Shown here: one piece after another, positions 58,037 through 64,000 of the stretch
How positions within the stretch are numbered: the first letter of the stretch is position 1
How the letters are laid out: each line of letters opens with the position of its first letter
Assembly: GCA_963920525.1 (NCBI GenBank)
Contig: OY986437.1
Span: 62,161,330-62,225,329, forward strand
DNA length: 64,000 nucleotides
Source: Dichetophora obliterata
Lineage: Eukaryota; Arthropoda; Insecta; Diptera; Sciomyzidae
Direction of reading: 5' to 3'
Made by a program: the position numbers and the translations under genes
Notes under the pieces: model-generated
What the model was told of the DNA's origin: nothing
The model's database searches: none
Seen by the model: only the letters and a program-made list of their open reading frames with translations

Positions 58037-59514
58037 TACTACGTTTACATTGGACCAAATGACTCATTTGAAATGAATCATCCAAAAGTGTTTACTGTGT
58101 AGTATCGTGTAAACGCCCTTATCATAGCATCCCTGGTTCGATAACTCAACTTTGGCTGTGTGTCAAAAGGAAACTTTTCTGTAGTGGTAGGATCGAAAAA
58201 ATCAAGTTGAATAAAATTTGTGTATGTTGAAATAAATTTGTATTTTTTGCTGTGTAAAATGGATGATGAAATTTTGACAATTACAAATTTTGACGTTTCA
58301 CATTTCGGTCGTGTTTTAGCGCAAATATTTTATTTAATTTACATTTTTTTCAATTTGCGACTTATTTAATTCGAGTGCTTGTACTTGCAACTTATTTCGT
58401 TAACTTGTAATATTATAAACTTAAAAAATCTCCTGGTTATTAAACGATCTCCTGGTGCATCAGCAAGTGTTAAATTGGCTTTCCTTGCTGGCGAACGTCC
58501 TCCAAGTGAAACCACCAGCAAGTGCAGTGCAAAATTTATTCCTAGCCAACATCCTCCAAGTGCCATCACCAGCAGCACAAGCAAATGAAGCGCAAATTTC
58601 TTGATTCTTTTGCTTTCCAACATTCTCCGAGAGTCGCCACGAGCAGCACCAGCAAGTGCAGCACAATTCAATTGACTGGTCAATTATCCAATATTTCAGA
58701 AGCACAATTTCAGCATGTCTCAAGCGCAGAGGCAATTTCTGCCATTATACTCCGGCGTGAATTAATTAAATTAAAAGCGGAGAATTTACGCTTTATTTGC
58801 TTGTGCTGCTGGTGATGGCACTTGGGGGATGTTGGCTATCAAGAAACTTGCGCTGCACTTGCTTGTGCTGCTGGTGATGGCACTTGGAGGATGTTGGCTA
58901 GCAGCAAATCTTGCACTGCACTTGCTTGTGCGGCTGGTGGTGGCACTTGGAGGACGTTCGCCAGCAAAGAAAGTCAATTTAACTTTGCTGCACTTGCTGT
59001 TGCACCGGGAGATCGTTGGCCCACACACACGCACACACAAACTCAAGCACTTTCGTTTTTCTTATTTTTATTTGTTTGTTATTTTTTAAGTTAATAATAT
59101 TAGAAGTTTACGAAATAAGTTGCAAGTACAAGCACTCGAATAAAATATGTCGCGGAAATTGGCGTGTTATTTTTTTTTCTTTATTTTTGAGTGTGTCAAA
59201 AATTCGCTGTTGATTGTCAAAATTTGTGCTAGCCCCAGGGGCTACTACAAATTTTGACAGTTATATTCACCTCACAAATGCCAAAAATTGCTCTACCAAC
59301 TGTCAAAATTTGATCATTCGACTGAAAAGTTTCCGATTGACACACAGCCTTTGAAGTCGAAAAAGTTGAGTTATCGAACTTTCAACTTTAAAGTCAAAAG
59401 TTGAGTTATCGAACCAGGGATGCTATGATAAGGGCGTTTACACGATACTACAACAGTAAACATTTTTGAATGACTCATTTCAAATGAGTCATTTTTTCCA
59501 ATGTTAACGTAGTA
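58037..59514. mobile_element. Foldback element with 63-bp internal repeats
   Basis: Outer arms of about 180 bp start TACTACGTTTACATTGGA and are inverted at the right end (through 59514); they share CGTGTAAACGCCCTTATCAT and TGGTTCGATAACTCAACTTT. An inner inverted pair carries CGAGTGCTTGTACTTGCAAC (58373 and about 59122). Tandem repeats with CTGCTGGTGATGGCACTTGG lie in the right half, with inverted single copies in the left half. The design (long arms with tandem repeats) recalls Foldback/Galileo elements, but no transposase was found. Confidence 0.75.
58799..58995. repeat. Three tandem units of 62-72 bp
   Basis: Units start GCTTGTGCTGCTGGTGATGG at 58799, 58861 and 58924. Reading frames across them give repeated ALACAAGDGTWRMLAS-like peptides on the plus strand; these look like repeat artefacts rather than genes. 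Confidence 0.85.
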
Positions 59515-59545
59515 CTAGGTAAAATTGTCATATCCACTCTAAATA

Positions 59546-59551
59546 TTTATT
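59546..59551 (-). terminator. Candidate poly(A) signal of esterase B
   Basis: AATAAA on the minus strand, about 195 bases after the stop at 59745. Placement is reasonable but no cleavage site can be confirmed. Confidence 0.4.
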
Positions 59552-59744
59552 GCAATGTGCAAAAACAATTGCATACTTTCGCAATAAAAAAATATTAGGG
59601 TAATCATAAGAACTTTATAGAAATTCTACCAACAGCCAATGAGAGGAATGATTTACAAGCTTTAAAAATTGCCGAAAATTTATTTTACAGTGCAGCTCTA
59701 CCAAAGCTTCTATCAAATACTGACTTAATTATACAAATTTTGAA

Positions 59745-61874
<2,130 letters not shown>

Positions 61875-61924
61875 ATTTTTCGACTAATGCAGTTGTTACA
61901 GATCTCCATATTTATATGTCGCTG

Positions 61925-61948
61925 TTTTTATAGAAAATGCTTTATAAG
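61925..61948 (-). promoter_or_regulatory. Candidate TATA boxes upstream of esterase B
   Basis: The minus strand has TTATAAAGC (near 61940-61948) and CTATAAAAAC (near 61925-61933), about 50-75 bases upstream of the ATG. Either could serve as a core promoter TATA box. AT-rich context makes this uncertain. Confidence 0.35.
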
Positions 61949-62528
61949 CTCGCTCCTCGTCACGCAAACATATTGTGTGCAATAATTAAATTATGTTGTT
62001 AAATCGATGAAACGATTTGGCCGCTGGTGTACTCTATAAGCGGTCTTTTCAACACATGGACCAGATGAAGGTATTGCAAACTTAACCCATCTTAATTAAT
62101 ACCTCAATATTTTATATATAGCATTTCTATTTAATTTTATTGATTTTTAAGATCCGAATAATGAGGAAAATGTACAACAATGTCTGATTTTCAATGAGAC
62201 ATTTACATAAAAAATTGATATTGACAATTGTTAAAGCTATTTTTAGCTTTTGAAGATATTAAAAACAAAATATTTCACGACAAAGGAATTTGAATATGCA
62301 TACTAACTTTTAAATGCATTTTATTGTAATTCATGTATTTTATCATTCATCTCGACTATTTTTTAAAATTCAAGTGAAATAGGTCTTATAATATTTAAAA
62401 AATATCTTTGGAATAGAGTTGTTTGGACCGCGAAACACAAAACTATTATTTTTTTTTTTGGATTTTTAAGAAAAATATACACGGTTAGAAATCTTGGAAT
62501 AAATTTTAATACTTTTTGGCTTACATAC
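61949..62528. other. Upstream flank of esterase B
   Basis: No gene or element end recognised; AT-rich sequence that may hold regulatory DNA of esterase B. Confidence 0.35.
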
Positions 62529-63752
62529 AGTGTTGCGAAAAACGATAGCAACAAAATCAGTACGCTGCTACAAAATCGTGTATCTTTTTATATATTAGGG
62601 ACACACAAAAATGATTATAGGAACCAAAGCATATATTCATACATCATATTAAAAACAAATCATATTCAAATTTGGTTTGTTTTGTTTTTTTTTATTAAAT
62701 TTAAAATTAATTTGACTACATTCAGTTTGTCTGAGAGCAAAACAAAAGCAACAAATTAATATTTGGTGTAAGATTCATTATTCTTGATAACCGCTGCATA
62801 TCTGAGCGGCATAGACTCTATTAAATTAGATATGTTGGTATTAGGTATATGTTCCCAATTAAGTTTCAGGTCTTCATTCAGTGCATTCTTATTGGAAAAC
62901 CTTTGACAAGAAACTTTTGCCTACAAAATCCCAAAAAGATTTTTAATGGGATTCAAATCATTGTGATTGTGCCGGCCAATCAAGGACTTGAATCCCATTG
63001 CTTCTAAAGTAATCTTTGATGAGCTCTGAAGTGTGCTTCGGGTCATTGTCGGGCTGAAACGTTCACTGAAGCGACATATTCCACTCTGAATGTGGTCGCA
63101 TCTTGCTTTCTAAAATGTCATTATACACAAATCGATCCATAATTCCATCGATTTTTTGAAATGGTTCAACTTCATTATAGGAAAAACAAGTGCAGACCAT
63201 AATGCCACCGCCTCCGTGCTTAAAATTTATTTTGCAGTTTCGGGCTTCATCGTGTACCTGGGTGGCACCGTACCGTGTACATCCCATTTGAATTAATCAA
63301 GTTTAACTTTGATTCATCGCTAAAAAACGGTTTTCGATTTTTGAGCGGTCCAATTTAGGTGCTCTTTTGCAAGACTGAGTCTAAAAAACAATAAATTTCA
63401 ACTTGTTGTCAAATTTCAGACAGAATTGTTTAAATTGTAACACATCACCTTGTTTTTTATGCTTAGCTGTAAGCAAAAGTTTCTCTGATGGTCTGTAACT
63501 TTTACCGGTAATTCTTGGAACTTCTATTCTCTTTTTACATTTTTCAAGTTTTGTTGCTTTTGTTTTGCTCTCTGAAAAATCGAATGCAGCCACATTAATT
63601 TAAAAATTTAATGAAAAAAACAAAACCAAATTTGAATTTGATTTGTTTTATATATGTTTTGACTCCTATAATCATTTTTGTGTGTCCCCAATATTAAAAA
63701 AGATACACGATTTTGTTGCAGCGCACTTATTTTGTTGCTATTATTTTGCGCA
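62529..63752 (-). mobile_element. Tc1-like element with long inverted ends (degenerate)
   Basis: Ends ACAGTGTTGCGAAAAACGAT (left) and inverted ACAGTGTTGCGCAAAATAAT, with similarity running inward about 180-200 bp (shared GCTGC.ACAAAATCGTGTAT, GACACACAAAAATGATTAT). It sits about 650 bp upstream of esterase B. Transposase remains are on the minus strand. Confidence 0.75.
62930..63593 (-). pseudogene. Tc1-like transposase remnant
   Basis: Broken minus-strand frames give TGKSYRPSEKLLLTAKHK, NRKPFFSDESKLNLINSNG, NFKHGGGGIMVC, and FQPDNDPKHTSELIKDYF. These match the Tc1 order: N-terminal domain, first catalytic Asp (SDESK), HGGGSVMVW-like segment, second Asp (DNDPKHT). The expected SPDLNPIE block with the catalytic Glu is degraded. 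Confidence 0.75.
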
Positions 63753-64000
63753 ACACTGTCTATGACCACACCAAAATTGTATTATAATTAAGTACTGGCC
63801 AAATATTAATTTTTTTTTTTAATTTTAATGCTCAGTTCGCATTAATTTTAAATACTGATTTTGTATTAAAAATAAACTATGACATTAACCATAGTATCAA
63901 ATTAATTCCAAAGAGTATAAAATTTCGTTGTAGTATTTGAGTTGCATTAAAATTTAATACAAAATTTTATTGAAATATAATACAACATGTCCTAAAAACT
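63753..64000. other. Right edge of window
   Basis: AT-rich DNA; no feature recognised. Confidence 0.4.

Noticed and set aside
58379..59094. Several overlapping 65-105 codon frames on both strands
   Set aside because: They arise from the 63-bp repeats and inverted arms of a foldback; peptides repeat themselves and lack domains.

Overview
The window looks like transposon-saturated nuclear DNA of a brachyceran fly. The evidence is AT-rich sequence, 54-72 bp introns with GT..AG ends, secreted carboxylesterases of insect type, a rosa-type (DD41D) mariner, and Helitrons and hAT elements resembling those common in flies. I cannot name the species. No bacterial, CRISPR, rRNA or functional tRNA signal was seen.

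Host genes. Two complete seven-exon carboxylesterase genes lie on the minus strand, head to tail. Esterase A runs from 19147 down to 9652 (581 aa) and esterase B from 61874 down to 59745 (589 aa). Six introns share positions and phases (0,0,1,1,0,2), and exons 1, 3 and 4 have identical lengths, so they are tandem duplicates. Both have a signal peptide and a Ser/Glu/His triad, so both should be secreted hydrolases. A has the GQSAG nucleophile elbow and HGGGW oxyanion loop seen in juvenile-hormone-esterase-like enzymes. B has GHSAG and an unusual HGGC. Intron 2 is 55 bp in B but 7,429 bp in A, where it is packed with nested transposons.

Everything else I can support is mobile DNA. 1-9137: a minus-strand Helitron with about ten internal 142-bp repeats, an inverted-repeat element, a mariner relic, a MITE, and hAT copy A carrying a stack of nested insertions. 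11294-18722 (intron of A): a long-inverted-repeat element holding a small hAT, a ZBED-like hAT holding another foldback, hAT copy B, and a MITE. 20021-23785: a MITE, a tRNA-derived SINE with 14-bp target duplications, a small hAT, and a hAT with subterminal repeats. 24966-27173: a second, plus-strand Helitron of the same family. 29165-33830: a LINE interrupted by a Tc1 element, itself interrupted by a hAT-like foldback. 38250-42760: a second LINE interrupted by an inverted-repeat element, then a foldback with a 10-bp minisatellite. 42957-53652: hAT, dispersed repeats, a Tc1 relic split by a P-superfamily element, and two copies of a third hAT family. 54829-56152: a rosa-like mariner with an open 361-codon frame but an altered first catalytic residue. 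58037-59514: a foldback with 63-bp repeats. 62529-63752: a Tc1 relic upstream of esterase B.

I see no new multi-gene system. The most unusual content is the readable insertion chronology (target duplications, a paralogous empty site), the Helitron pair with internal satellite arrays, several foldbacks, and the oxyanion-hole change in esterase B. All coordinates, splice sites and motif matches were read by eye; no database search or alignment was run.
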